NCBI GenBank assembly: GCA_025200525.1
Contig: CM045761.1
Location: forward strand, 78,583,551 to 78,647,550
Length of the DNA stretch: 64,000 bases
Source: Camellia lanceoleosa
Lineage: Eukaryota; Streptophyta; Magnoliopsida; Ericales; Theaceae
Reading direction: 5' to 3'
Shown here: piece by piece, positions 34,108 to 46,572 of the stretch
Layout: each line of letters opens with the position of its first letter
Numbering within the stretch: position 1 is the first letter of the stretch
Translations under genes and position numbers: made by a program
Notes under the pieces: generated by a model
What the model saw: only the letters and a program-made list of their open reading frames with translations
The model's database searches: none
Told to the model about the DNA's origin: nothing

Positions 34108-34877
34108 TACCTAAGAAGTTGACAAGAAGACAATTAAGCTCACTCCGTCCATGCAGATCATACATCAGTGACAAAACTCTATCGGCTCTATCTCCCATAA
34201 AATAAAAACAATCACCATTCAAGGTACATATAGTAACTCTCTGACAGTAACAATCTATGGCAGCCCGATACGATGACAACCAATCCATATCCAATATAGC
34301 ATCAAAACTCGACATGTCAATCAACACAAATGCAAAAAGAAGTCAGCAACCGGCAACCTCTATGTCACAACCTAGACACCTTTGTTCCAAAACAATCTCA
34401 TCCCCAATAGGTAACTCTACACTGAGTGGAGATGCTAACTAAGCCAACTCCAATCCCAATGCCAATACAAATGCAGAAGAAATGAATGAATGGGATGCAC
34501 CCATATCAATTAACACATTGGCAACAGAATTGTATAACAAGAAAGTACGTCTTACAACTGAAGGTGTTGGCACTAAGTCTGGCGCGGTAACCACATACAT
34601 ATGCCCTGAAGGTCTCTGCTCCACCTGTTCACCAGCATACGTCTAATGTACTGACTAAGCTGAAGAAGCTCCCTGATTAGCCCTTAAGGCCTGTGCTGAT
34701 TGTGCAGGTTGGTGGTTTTGTGTCTGCCTTGAACAGACGCACCAGGTGTGCCGCCCAACTGAGGGAAAAATCTCTTCATATGCCCTGCCTGCCTACACTA
34801 ACAACAAGTGAGTGGCTACCTTCTCCACTGACTTTGGCTCTGAGAACAAGCCGTAAATAAAACAGACCGTTGCCCTT
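34108..34877 (-). pseudogene. Chromovirus gag end and aspartic protease
   Basis: A zinc-knuckle remnant lies at about 34805-34770 (C-stop-CRQAGHMKRFFPQLGG; the first cysteine pair is broken by a TAG). Protease follows as NVLIDMGASHSFISSAF (34624-34439), where the usual DSGA reads DMGA, and ends IDMSSFDAILDMDWLSSYRA (34327 down). The upstream part of gag is cut off at 34877, where another LTR begins. Protease would process the polyprotein, but this copy is dead. Confidence 0.8.
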
Positions 34878-35131
34878 TGTAGCATGCTTTTCGTGCTCCT
34901 CGGAGGGGTTTAGTCTTCTCAGATACGATAGCTCTATAGTTCGGACTCCTGTGATTCTAAATCTGGTTTCACAAGTGCAATGTGAAACAGAAAAACACAA
35001 ATGAGAGTCCAAATCCGGCAAATCTTTGAAATTTTGATTTACAATCAGAAATTCCAAAAATGGATTGCATTGTCAGATTTTAGAGTCGCCACCTAAATAT
35101 TTTTGAAAAATTTAGGAAACTCATGACTCAT
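34878..35131 (-). mobile_element. 3' end fragment of a divergent long LTR
   Basis: TGTAGCATGCTTTTCGTGCTCC (minus-strand end AGCATGCTACA) and the following 250 bp match the LTR end at 20860-21110. The fragment stops where the giant element's LTR starts (35132). It inserted in the chromovirus gag; CCCTT (34873-34877) is the candidate duplication. The rest of this LTR should lie right of the giant element, outside the window. Confidence 0.75.
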
Positions 35132-38100
35132 TGTAGCTTGACTATTTCGCACCCCCCTTTTAGAGAGCTCGAATTGGTCCTACAGTTCGAACTCCTGTCA
35201 CGATTCTGAATCTAATCTCACAAAGTGCAATGTAAGACTGATAAATCACCAAAGAGTCCAAATCCGGCAAATCATTTTGGAAAATCAATTTTAATCAAGA
35301 AGTGCCAAACATGGACTGCTTTGCCAGATTACAGAGTCGCCACCTAAATATTTTGTTTTGAGAAATTTAGGAAACCCCGACTCGTGCCAAAGGCCACGTG
35401 TCCGTCATCACCAAAGTTACCTCGGCTCGAAAACTTGGGTCCGAGAGGGGAAGGTCCTGAAATGAGAACCCACACTCGCCCGATCAAAGATCGGCCTCTA
35501 CTAAACATGATATGTTGTTTTGAAAACACATGTGTTCTTGTTTGATTATTAGCTAACTTACTATGTAATGCGCACAACACAAAAGCATAGACTCAATCAC
35601 AAGAATTGGAACAAAACAACTCATGTTTGTTTTCGAAAATAGTTTGAAAGTGCTACTCACAATTAGGCTAAAGCGCGGATTTGCCACCCTCAAGTGGGCT
35701 TGAAAACATGATTTTGCCACTTCGCAAAGTGGGCTTAAAACTCACAATCATCGAGTTGTTCCAATTCAGGAAATCTAGCCTTCACCCACAGGCATTCATG
35801 CAATTAAGCATTTAAGCAAATAGCCTCAAGCATACCATCATGGCAACATTCACACTCATGCAAGTATGCTAAAGCGTAAGTACTTACAGTGTACTCCGAG
35901 CCAAAACAGAAAACTAGTTAGAAATAATGCATGATACTAACTATACAAGATGCCTAATGCAACACATGCAATAATGTAACTAAATAGGCTCGGCTATCTA
36001 AGATGGCATATGAATACGACGACCTGATAACATGCTTTGAAACACGTATTCAAGTGTATTAAAATACAATGTAGTTTGAATGATGCACCGAGCCTAGTGC
36101 ATGCAATACAAATGAATGATGCACGCATGCAAAGCATAAGGTATGCTAATTGAAATATACCCTAAAACTAGCCATCGAAAGAGGATAAGTAAAAGGGAGA
36201 AAGAAGTGGGGTTGGAAGACATGCACACACACACGCACCCTTATTACAACATTTGCCCTCTCGAAAGAGGGTCTGAATGAAAGAGAGCTAACTAGCTACG
36301 CTAATTAAGCTAACTATTACAAACTAACTAATTAACTAACCATTCTAGCTAATTAATTACAACACAGTCGAATAACTAGTTAATATAAGCTAAGCTAATT
36401 AGTTACAAACCGAATTAATCAATTAGCTAATCTAAACTAATTAGAATATTTACAAAATGAACTAAGCTAAGATAATTGCAGCTCCTGTAATCAATTTCAA
36501 CTAGTCACTAAAGTGACAAAATGGCCTCGCGGACGAGGGAGGCATGCATGCTCAGTCGCGTCCTCCCGGAAATCCACTACCTCGCCTCTAAGTGCCTCTG
36601 TTTGCACATCTTTGGATCTCTGAAAATTATGCCAACTTCCAGAATGCTTCTTTCTGATCTTAAGAACACTCTAGGGGATCATCGGCCAGAGTTGGTGGCC
36701 ATCGGCCACTTCTGATGGCCGGTCGGCAGCCTTGGTGGCCGGTCGGCTGGCTTTGATGGCCGGTCGGCAAATTCTTCCTGCAATTTCTTCTTTTGCTGCG
36801 ACAAAGCACAAACAAAGGCATGGCAGTGTATTTGCAAGGGAATGTGTGTGCAACCACACTCCTTATCATGTCTCAAGCTCAAAGGAGTGTAGTGCTCGGC
36901 TCTCAAGCCACCAATCACGCATCTCAATGCATGATGGCCAAAGAGTAAAGCTTGCACAATGTTGATGAATGTGCACATATGACTCAAAGTGTTGCCACTC
37001 TATCATGCATGATCAAGAGTGATGACGACCAAGAAACGCAACACGTTTCATCACTTTGAGTATAAAATGTGCCACATTCCTTGTGTTTGGATTAACGTTC
37101 GATCCAAACACAATGCAATGCATACAACATGCTTATCTACCAATGCTAAAGTGGCATGCACAAGGCTCTATCATGTAAACAATACATACAAGCCATGTTA
37201 AGAGACCAAGAGCACTAAAGCAAGCAAAAAGCATAACACTATAGGCATGCAACACCAAGCACAAATGATCAAACCAACCCTAGACAGAGGTTAAATATGC
37301 CAAAATAGTGGCCTAATCATGTTGAATCTTAAGCTCAAAAGCAAGAGAAGCATGTTCATTTGATGGCTTACAAGCAAGGCACAAAGCTTAACTCTCAAAA
37401 AGCACTTAAAGAGTGATTTAAATGGAAGCATGGAAAAGATATAAGCTCTGAAATTACATACCAAATGATGCCATGTTACACAAACATCACAAATAAGGCA
37501 TGCTGGGGATCTCAAAACTCAAGACTAGCAAAGCCAATTATACTATAGCCCTACAAGGCAAGCCATACATGACCAAGACCACTCGGAACAGAGTTTAAGC
37601 ATGCTAAATCAAGGCCAAAAGCATGCTGAAATAGAGCCAAACCAAGCTAGAACAATAGGCCAAAACACTAAGCATGCAAGGCTAATGAGTGGGATTGCAC
37701 TACAAGTACAAAAACCAAGCAAGAGGTGACCCTAACAACTAAAATCAGAGTTAAAGCATGTGAAAATAACATCAAAAACAAGCTGGAGTGAAGCCAAAAA
37801 CATGCTAGAATTACAGGCTAAGACATGAAGCATGTTAGGCTAGCAAGTAGGATTACACTACAAGTGTATGGAGCATGCAACCAATGATCAAACAAGCCAA
37901 AAACATAGTTATGGCAGGTCCAAAAGGTCTCAAAAAAAGGCTTGAACAAAGCCACAAAGAAGTAGAAACACATGCTCATTTGGTAGGGCAACAACACATG
38001 CTAACAAGACAAGAGGAGGGGGGACTACCCCCTCTTATTTTGGACCTCAAAACAATTTTTCTACCATTGAAATTCTTCTGGAATTCAGTGGTTAAAAGGC

Positions 38101-41100
38101 CAAGAGAAGGTGATCTCAAAGGCTTTAAAAGATAGCTCAAAACAAAGCAAAACAAGCCACAAGAGGGGGTAGACCACCCCTGTAACAAGCCCGCGGGGGG
38201 ACCTCACTACAGTTCGGACTCGATTTGTGTCACGGTTCTTAATCTTGAACCAAAGAGTCCAAATCCGGCTAATCATTTTGAGAAAATAGATTTTTAGAAA
38301 AGAAGTGCCAAATATAGACTGCTTTGCCAGATACAGAGTCGCCACCTAAATATTTTATTTTTGAGAAATTTAGGAAACCCTGACTCGTTTGCCTAAGGCC
38401 ACATGTCCGTCATCACCAAAGTTACCTCGGCTCGGGAACTTGGGTACGATTGGGGAAGGTCACTTCGTGAGCACCCCCGCTCGCCTGATCAAAGATCGAC
38501 CTCTACTAACCATGATATTTAGTTTTGAAAACATTGTGTGCTCTTATTCCAGTTATTAGCCTAGATTCACTACGTGATGCGCACAGTATATAAGTATAGA
38601 CCGGGTCGCCTAAATTGGAACAAAACATTTCATGTTTGTTTTTTTGAAAGATGGTTTGTTACCCGCAGGTTGGCTTAAAATGCAGATTTTGCCACCCTTA
38701 GGTGGGCTTAGAAAAGATGGTTTTGCCACTATCTAGTGGGCTTTAAAACTCACAGTCAATGATTTGTTCCAATCTAAACAACCCAACCTTCACCCACAGG
38801 CACTCAAGCAGTTGTATCACATAAGCAAATAGCCTCATAGTAAGCATGCTATCCATGGCAGTCACTCACACGCATGCAAGGATGCTAAAGCATAAAACTC
38901 ACCGAATACTCCAAGCCAAAACAGAAACCGATTAGAAATCCATGCATGATCCTAAATATACAGAAATGCCTAATGCAACACATGCAAAAATGCAACTATA
39001 GCAAGCTCGGCTATTCTAAACATGACATATGAGATGTAACAGCTATCAAGTATTCAATTTGGAATTGAAATACAAATGCAGTTAATATGATGCGCCGAGC
39101 CCGATGCATGCAAGACAGATGAATGAATGCAAACATGCTATCATACTGTATGCTAATTGAAACATGCCCTAATCTAACCATCACAAGCTGGTAAATAAAA
39201 TGGAAGAAAGACGTGGGGTTGGAAGACATACATCACACGCACGCACACTTATTACAACATTGCCCTCGCGCAGAGGGTTCGAATAAATAATATACAGTTC
39301 CGAATAGTACAGTCCGAATAAATAATACAGTCCGAGATATGTACAAAAATCCTAATTAATTACCAAATTAACTAAGAAAACAATAAACTGGCATGCAAGC
39401 GAAGGACTGCCTTGACTCTTCTTCAGATGCTGAATGATGCATATCCGAGTTGCCTTTGCGCGGAAATCCACTGTGTTGCCCCAATTAGCCTCTGTTTTGC
39501 AATAATTTTTGGAAAGCGCGCCAAGCCCCGGAAGACTGTTGATTCTTGATTTGCTGCAACAGAGAGCAGGAAAGGGGCATGGCAATGTATTTTCACAAAT
39601 GTATGCATGCCTCGATCCTCGTGCCACAATCACGTATCTCGATGCATGATGGCCGAGGAGTCGAATTGCACAACTCAATATAGAATGAATGCACTTGAAA
39701 ACTCAACTAAAACCTAACTCCATCATGGATAATCCGGAGTGTCGGTGACTGGGAATTGAGACACGTTCCATCACTCGAAGTACGAAACGCCCCTCGTTTC
39801 TCGTGCTCGGGCTAACTCCTATCCCGAACACAATGCAATATGCATGACATGCATGAAATGCAACTAAGATACAACCTAACGTGCACAATGCTATGAAATG
39901 GCATACACGATGCACGAGGTAACATGGCATACACAATGCGCAATGGACTTACACCAATATGAGTGGATCTCAACCACACTCACATAGGAGGCCATTAAGT
40001 GAAAATGAGACACTCGAGATGTGTGCATGCGTGCACGCAAACCGAGGACCGAACCTAAGGCACGGAATGCCACTCTAACAAGACATGGCAAGGCATGGAA
40101 TATGGCATACTAGCATGCGAATTTCAATAGCAAAAAGTGATGCAAAATAGCCCCGAAACATGGCAAAATGGCACCTGATGCATGGAATGAATCTCGAAAC
40201 ATGAAATTAGGTACATGGAATGACCTATGGCTATGCAATGCATGCGTTATTTGAACATGAAGTATGATGAAAGAATCAAGACAGTCCCAAAAAAAGCATA
40301 TTTACAGTTTTAAGAAAGGCGAAACAGTGAACACAAATAGGGCTAAACCAACATGCAAAAATGGCCCCAAAAGAGAGATAAAGAAGCAAGTGGCATCTGC
40401 TGGCCATGAATGGCCAAGAGCCCTTCAACAAAGTTGAAGAGGGGCTCAAAATGAAGCACTTTACAATTTACAATAAGAAACGAAAACAAACACAAGTATG
40501 GCTAAACTATCATGCAAAAAATGGGCCAAAAGGGGGACAAAGAAGCAAGGGATGGTTGCTAGCCTCAAACAGAGGAGGGCCCTTCAACAATGTTGAAGAG
40601 GGGCCCAAAACATGGCATTTTACAGTTGATGACCAAACCCCAAAACAATGCACAAGCAAGCCTAAAATACTATGCAAGATAAGGCCAAAAAGGAGGTTTA
40701 AACACAAAGAGCAAGAAGGAAGCCTCCAACAACAAAAGACCCTGGATAAAAAATGAAGAGGGGATCAAAATAAGGCTATTTACAGTTCGGACCAAAGCCC
40801 AAAAATACAAGAAAAAGGGGCTAACAAATCATGCAAAAATAAGGCCAAAAGAGGGATACAAAGGCAAGTGGCAAAAGAAAGCCTCAAACAGCGATGAGCC
40901 CTTCAATAATGTTGAAGAAGGGCTCAAAATAAGCTACTTTTCATTTTATGATAGAGCTCAAAACATTTTATACATTGGCCTAAAATACTATGCAAGAAAG
41001 AGGCATACAAGAGAGCTAAAGAGGCAAGTGGTGGCTAGGGACCTTAAACAGGGAGGGACCCTTAAAAAAACATGAAAAAGACCTCAAAATAATGCTATTT

Positions 41101-43337
41101 TCAGTTAGGGTCGGAGCCCAAAAATGCAAGCAAGAGAAGCTAATATATTGAGCAAAATAAGGCCAAAAAAGAGGAGAAATGTGCTTACCCTAATAGACCA
41201 ATTCTTTGACAGCCTTTGGACCAAGTTTGGATGCTCCTAAGCTCTAAAAAACAGCTCCAAGTTGTTGGAATGGAGTATGGAGGCTTTGTGCTATGAGGTA
41301 GTGTAGAAATGGTGTAGGAGACTTAGGGTTTTGATGGTTGAAGTGTAGAGAGAGAGAGAGAGGCAATATAGGAGCTCAAAACCAAAGTTTCTAACCCCTT
41401 CAAATGCAGCTGAAGCCCTGGTTATATAGGCAAAAGAGGGGGGAGAAAAGGGGGGGAAATGAATTCAAATTTCCCCCCAAAAGTGCAGCCCCCCGGATGC
41501 ACAATCTAGGGGGGAACAAAATGTATATTTGTAGTGTACCAACAGAGAGGATGCAGGCCGGCCTGTTATCCAGGTTGCAGGTGGCCGGCCAGCCCTCCCT
41601 ATGGCTGGCCGGCCAAGGGTCAAAAGGTTCAAGTTGGATTAGTGGCTGGCCACCACATATTGGTGGCCTCCCATGTGTGCTCAACACAACCATGTGGTCA
41701 AAAGCTGGAGATAATGAACCAGGAGAGAGAAAATGCCACTTTTTGGAGGGGTTCAAAAGGGTGACACACAATTACTGGCCGGCCATATGATATTGGTGGC
41801 CTTCCAGGTGTCTACAACACAAATATGTGGTTTAGGGCTGGAAAAAGTGGCCTTAGGGTGGTCAACACTGGCTTTCAAGTGAGTAAAACGGGCGACGGAG
41901 GGCGACGGAGGAATAAAACTGGTTGTCAGAACAATTACTGGCCTCCCACCCTTCTATGACCTTTCAAACAATGAAACAGAGGTCCCTACCAAAAATGAGC
42001 CCAAACCAATGCAAAATGAAGGTTCGGGGCAGCTGACAAAGGCCCCGAAAGCCATGTTAGGCACCGGAAGTCGTGTTCGGCCACGAAGTTGGTCTCTCGG
42101 ACCACAGTGTCCCTCAAAAGGAAGTAAATAAGATGCATGCCAAAAACTGGAGCAAACGGAGGTGGTTAAGCGGTCCCGAACTGAGGCACACGACAAACAG
42201 CTCCAAAAAACCGAAAACCAGACTCCAAACGGGCAAAATGGCCTACGACCACGAAACGTAGCCTACGGCCACTGAGAAATGATCTACGAGACCTCTCTCT
42301 CCCTTCTGGAAGAGAAACAGAGAAAATCGAGCCTAGTTTGCAAACTGAGGCAAAGCATGAAAGAGTCCGGAAGTCCGGAGGCAAGGCTCGCAGCCGAGAC
42401 TTTGAAACCTCTGAACGAGCACGATATGCAACATCACCAAGCGCTCAATCGGTAACGTCTGAGTCTTAAGGTCGGTCAAAAATGGGGTGTCTACAACCAC
42501 CAACTAAGACAAGGCTTCAAACAACCATTTTTAACACTCAAAAACAAAGGTTTTTTTAGTTGACAACCAAGCCTAAAACAGCATGCAAAGGTGGCTAAGA
42601 TGGTATACAAAAATAAGCTTTAAAATGGAATATGCTCACCCTTGAAGAATTGCAAAAACCAGCAGCTTTTTTGAGCCAAAACTAACTTTAGGATGTCCAA
42701 ACAAGCCTTATGGAATCTCATCTCCAAGGTCAAGATGATTAGCTAAGGGGTAGTAGGCAAAATATGTGAAGAGCACTCACTTTCAAGCAATAGAGAGAGA
42801 GAGAGAGAGAGTCAAAATTTGTCTCTAAATTTTCTGAACCCTCTACAAGGAGGAAGGACCTCCCCTTATATAGAAACACAAGCCTCAAGCTTGTTTGACA
42901 AGCTTAGAGCTTGTTCCAATCCCTCTATACACGTGTATGGAGGATGGCCCCAATGCCCAATAGCTAGAATAGCTGGCACCAAAAATATCTACAAAAGCAG
43001 AAAAAAAAAAGCTTCGGCCAACACATGTGGCTGACCGGCCATTAACGAGGCCGACCGGCCACCACTGATGGCCGATGGAAAAAAGGCTTGGCCGATGGGC
43101 ATAAGGTCTGGCCGATGGGCTGTAGGGCTAGCAAATAGGCCACCCTCTTCCCTCAGAAACAAAGCCACAAGCTCCTGGTATGCAACCAAGCACAAAACAA
43201 ACAAGTTAAGAGGTCCGAAGGCGAGGCACTACACCAAGACCTTCAGATACTCAAAACGAACATGAATATGAATAATTATCGAGTGTTCAAACGATGACGT
43301 CCAAGTCTTGAAGACGGTCAAAAATTGGGTGTCTACA
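35132..43337 (-). mobile_element. 3' LTR of the giant element, split by a solo LTR
   Basis: The minus-strand sequence runs from TGTAGACACCCAATTTTTGACC (43337) to AGTCAAGCTACA (35132). Net length is about 3.9 kb. It has CCGGCCA motifs in U3 (43014-43135), TATATAA (42866-42872), donor GTGAGC (42639), acceptor TGTCGCAG (36796) and a second exon. That exon itself contains repeated GCCGACCGGCCA (36681-36775), a feature shared with 20860-24638 but not with the TGTCTACA subtype. It is preceded by a polypurine tract, so this is the element's own 3' LTR. Confidence 0.85.
38181..42495 (-). mobile_element. Solo long LTR (4,315 bp, minus), imperfect target duplication
   Basis: The minus strand runs from TGTAGACACCCC (42495) to GGGCTTGTTACA (38181). 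Flanks are ACCCC (38176-38180) and ACCAC (42496-42500), matching at four of five bases. It keeps the U3 GGCCGGCC cluster (41563-41785), TATA (about 41422-41429), donor GTAAGC (41187), hairpin repeats and acceptor TTGCAG (39554). It sits in the intron part of the giant element's 3' LTR. Confidence 0.9.
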
Positions 43338-43445
43338 GTTGCCTCTCTTTGACAAAACTCGGAAGTCACGAAATGACGGGAGTAAATGTCAAAGCCCAGA
43401 GACGACCCATTTTTGACAAGGCCGAAGACTTAGACAAACATGTAA
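43338..43445 (-). promoter_or_regulatory. Polypurine tract and stem-loop of the giant element, copy 3
   Basis: On the minus strand GTTTGTCTAAGTCTTCGG to TTGTCAAAGAGAGGCAAC precedes the LTR at 43337. The tract is AAAGAGAGG. CTTTGACA/TGTCAAAG is intact, and the outer arm again mirrors the LTR start (43299-43337). It lies between the minisatellite region and the 3' LTR. Confidence 0.85.
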
Positions 43446-43859
43446 GGTAACAATTAGATAGATGTACTCACAGCCCAGGGCAAATGCAAACATTATGCAA
43501 GAGCATAACTTATGATCATGCAAAGAAAGCTGTAATGGAACATCTAGATACAAACGCCATACAACGAAATGCTGTAGTAAACTCATACATAAGCAAGTAA
43601 ACACAAACCCGACTACATCTCATGCAGAAAGGATGTAAGAAAATTATGTAATCCTAACTTTGTACCGCGTAAAAAAGACTGAAAGCAACCGTCGGACACA
43701 CTCGAGGTCTCAAAAAGATTCCAACGCGTTGCACGCGAAAGGAAAAATGAGTGGTATAAGCATTGAAATATGTTCCAAATGCTTTTAACCAAAAATAGCC
43801 TAGCACACCGTGTGTGCGAGGAGAAAGAACAATAATGCCCACGGCATACAAGATTCAAT

Positions 43860-44560
43860 GCGATAGATACACGAAGTGAACATGTGCGATAGATACACTA
43901 AACGAACAAAGTGTGATAGACGGACAAAGCGAATGTGTGATAGATACACAAAGTGAACGTGTGTGATAGATATACAAAGCGAACGTGTGATAGATACACA
44001 AGGGGAACGTGTGATAAATACACAAAGTAAGCATGTGTGATAGATACACAAAGCGAACGTATGATAGATACACAAAGTGAGCATGTGTGATAGATACACA
44101 AAGTGAACGTGTGATAGATACACAAAGTAAGCGTGCAATAGATACACAAAGTGAGCATGTGTGATAGATACACAAAGAGAACGTGCGATAGATGCACAAA
44201 GTGAGCATGTGTGATAGATACACAAAGCGAACGTGCGGTAGATACACAAAGTGAGCATGTGTGATAGATACACAAAGCGAACGTGTGATAGATACACAAA
44301 GTGAGCATGCAATAGATACACAAAATGAGCATGTGTGATAGATACACAAAGCGAATGTGCGATTGATACACAAAGCGAGCATGTGGGATAGATACACAAA
44401 GCGAGCATGTGGGATAGATACACAAAGTGAGCATGTGTGATAGATACACAAAGTGAACGTGCGATAGATACACAAAGTGAGCATGTGTGATAGATACACA
44501 AAGCAAACATGCGATAGATACACAAAGTGAGCATGTGTGATAGATACACAAAGTGAGCAA
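43860..44560 (-). repeat. ~26-bp minisatellite in the 3' internal region
   Basis: Units of GATAGATACACAAAG followed by TGAGCATGTGT, CGAACGTGC or similar repeat for 700 bp. Two flavours (GCATGTGT and GAACGTGC) tend to alternate, suggesting a higher-order unit of about 50 bp. The three overlapping frames of 220-249 codons (CIYHTCSLCVS-like) are products of the repeat and are not genes. Confidence 0.9.
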
Positions 44561-44584
44561 AGACGTTCTCTTACCGAGACATAA

Positions 44585-45130
44585 ATGATCTTATGCGAAA
44601 CCTCTCTGAATGAACCGTACGTATTAGCTTTGAATGAACCGTACGTACAATATCGTCAGGTTGTGCCAGCTTCAAGCGAACCGTACATACAATATCGTGC
44701 CTGCAAATGAAAGAAGCTTCACAGGTATAATGCAATAAAAATGCATGTTCCATGCAAAATCAACAACATGTCCTATGCTAACTTCCAAATGCACGTTCCA
44801 TGCGAATATAAGGGGTGCATATTCTATGCAAGTGTGAGAAATGCAAATTCTATGCAAACGTGGCAAATGCATGTTCCATGCCATATTAAGACACGTATTC
44901 TATGCAAAAGTGAGCGACGCATATTCTATGCGAAACAACAAAAATGCATGTTCAACGTGGCATGCATACTCTATACAATATAATCATGAATACATATTCA
45001 ATACAAAAATGCACATCCTATGTAAGCGCGATGATGCATGTTCCATGCGATGATGCAAAATACATGTTCCACGCAATGACATAGAGATGCACATATTCAA
45101 TACAAGCATGGTAAAGACATGTTTTCCGCA
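44585..45130 (-). repeat. Degenerate CCGTACGTAC and GCATGTTCCATGC repeats
   Basis: GAACCGTACGTACAATATCG occurs three times in variant form at 44610-44700. From 44740 to 45130 AATGCATGTTCCATGC and TGCATATTCTATGC recur every 30-37 bp. The same kinds of motif occur, in the other orientation, at 8395-8720. They are likely decayed satellites of the 3' internal region. Confidence 0.75.
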
Positions 45131-45445
45131 ATATCAAGATACAACCTCAAAACGAGTTAATGCGCATTCAATGCGAGAGTAAAAAGGTATATAATAAATG
45201 CCAACCTTGCAAACGTGACAAGGACATTGGAATGTAACATTTTCAAAAGCAATTTTTGAATCTTGCGATATACAAAAGGATACGAAAAGGATACATTTTG
45301 TGCATATTGAGCACCACACACTGAAAACACAGTTCGAGGCTGCCACGGAAGCCACTAATGCTTCAAAAGTGTACTTTCTTATGCTTTCTTGAGGAATGAG
45401 GGAACAAATCAACAAAACAACCTCAAATAAGAGTATGGGAGGTCC

Positions 45446-45874
45446 ATCGGCCACAACATGGAGCCATCAGCATGCCATTGGCCACCAAATAAGTTAATCG
45501 GCCAACAACGTGGCTAACCGGCCAAACATGGTAGATTCGGGGCAGTTTGGTCCATTTGCCTCGGGTCTTTAAGTATGGGGTTTGAAACGCCGTTTCTTCA
45601 CTTTTTCAAGGCCGAAAAACATTTCTCCTCTCGTTCTAGACCATTTCCCCCTTCCGATCTACGCTTTCTACGCGTTTTCAAACATCCCACAAACATTCGA
45701 ATCGCAAAACCCTCATTGTTTTCAGCATTTTGAACCGATTGAAAAGTGGTTTCGCTGTCTTTTTCTTGATTTCCATCATTTGGGGTTTTTTTTCCCAAAG
45801 TCACCCTTGATTTCCGTGTCCTCTTCCAAGCCTTGACCTTTTATTCCATTTTTCACCCCTCGAAGTCGACTTTT
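45446..45874 (+). promoter_or_regulatory. Upstream region and 5' UTR of the antisense PMD gene
   Basis: CATCGGCCACAAC, CATTGGCCACCAA, AATCGGCCAAC and ACCGGCCAAAC lie at 45446-45533. They are followed by GGTCTTTAAGTATGGGG and a CT-rich leader (45598-45840). The PMD ATG is at 52265, because a solo LTR (45875-52207) inserted in the leader. The reverse complement resembles 8017-8150 of the truncated element, including the stretch GGACCAAACT next to the TTTAAA box. Confidence 0.6.
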
Positions 45875-46572
45875 TGTCACGACCCAAACCCACCCCTATG
45901 GGTTTAGCACCGTAACCAGCTAGTAATCCGTGATTACCGAAGGCCTGCATAACAGTAAAGACAGTAATACAGAGTACAGGGGCTGGCGGAAGCCAAAATA
46001 GTAATAAAAGATGTCCAATGAGCTGTAACAGTCTGAATGCAAAAAGACTTTTCTACACATATTCACATTCAAAACCAAAACAGTATATACACACGACACA
46101 TACAGACATTCAGGTTAGGGGCCAAATCCCTACCATAACAATACAGTGCAAGTCTAAACATTTATTATAGAACAGAGGCGAAAAAAAAGGGAAAATCTAA
46201 AACACCCCAACACAGCCTTGACTTGGCAGCACTTGGAACCTTGCAGTGAGGCACAATGGTTGGCTTGACCAAAAAGGGAGTTAACCCGACGCTCCTAGCA
46301 TCGATCCGGTGCCTGAACACCTACATATATATATATATATATATAAACAGTAAGCTAAAGCCCAGGAAATAACAATTGCATAAAGAGGTTAAGAATGAAT
46401 GTCCTTTCAGTATTTAAAATAGTCATTTACAACAGTATATCAGTCATTCAGTCTATGGCTCTTATTTCATGCCATTACAGTCATTTAGAAACCATAGCAG
46501 TTATATGTGGTACATCCAATAGCAAACAGTACAGTAGGTCTTAACAAACCAAATAGTCAGTTGATGGCGATC

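Larger units (their letters stand above)
24639..34877 (-). mobile_element. Tekay/Del-like chromovirus (Ty3/gypsy), decayed, 5' part cut off
   Basis: Reading on the minus strand from 34877: zinc-knuckle end of gag, protease, RT, RNase H, integrase with chromodomain tail, polypurine tract (30956-30976) and 3' LTR (30955-24639). The 5' LTR and most of gag are missing, because another LTR fragment begins at 34878; they should lie right of the window. Many in-frame stops make it inactive. Clade assignment rests on domain order and on integrase-end and chromodomain-like residues from memory. Confidence 0.85.

Noticed and set aside
43800..44560. Frames of 249, 222 and 220 codons on minus
   Set aside because: Translation of a 26-bp minisatellite in three frames.
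43860..44560. Possible CRISPR-like array
   Set aside because: Plant repeat DNA with adjoining diverged units and no unique spacers of constant size.
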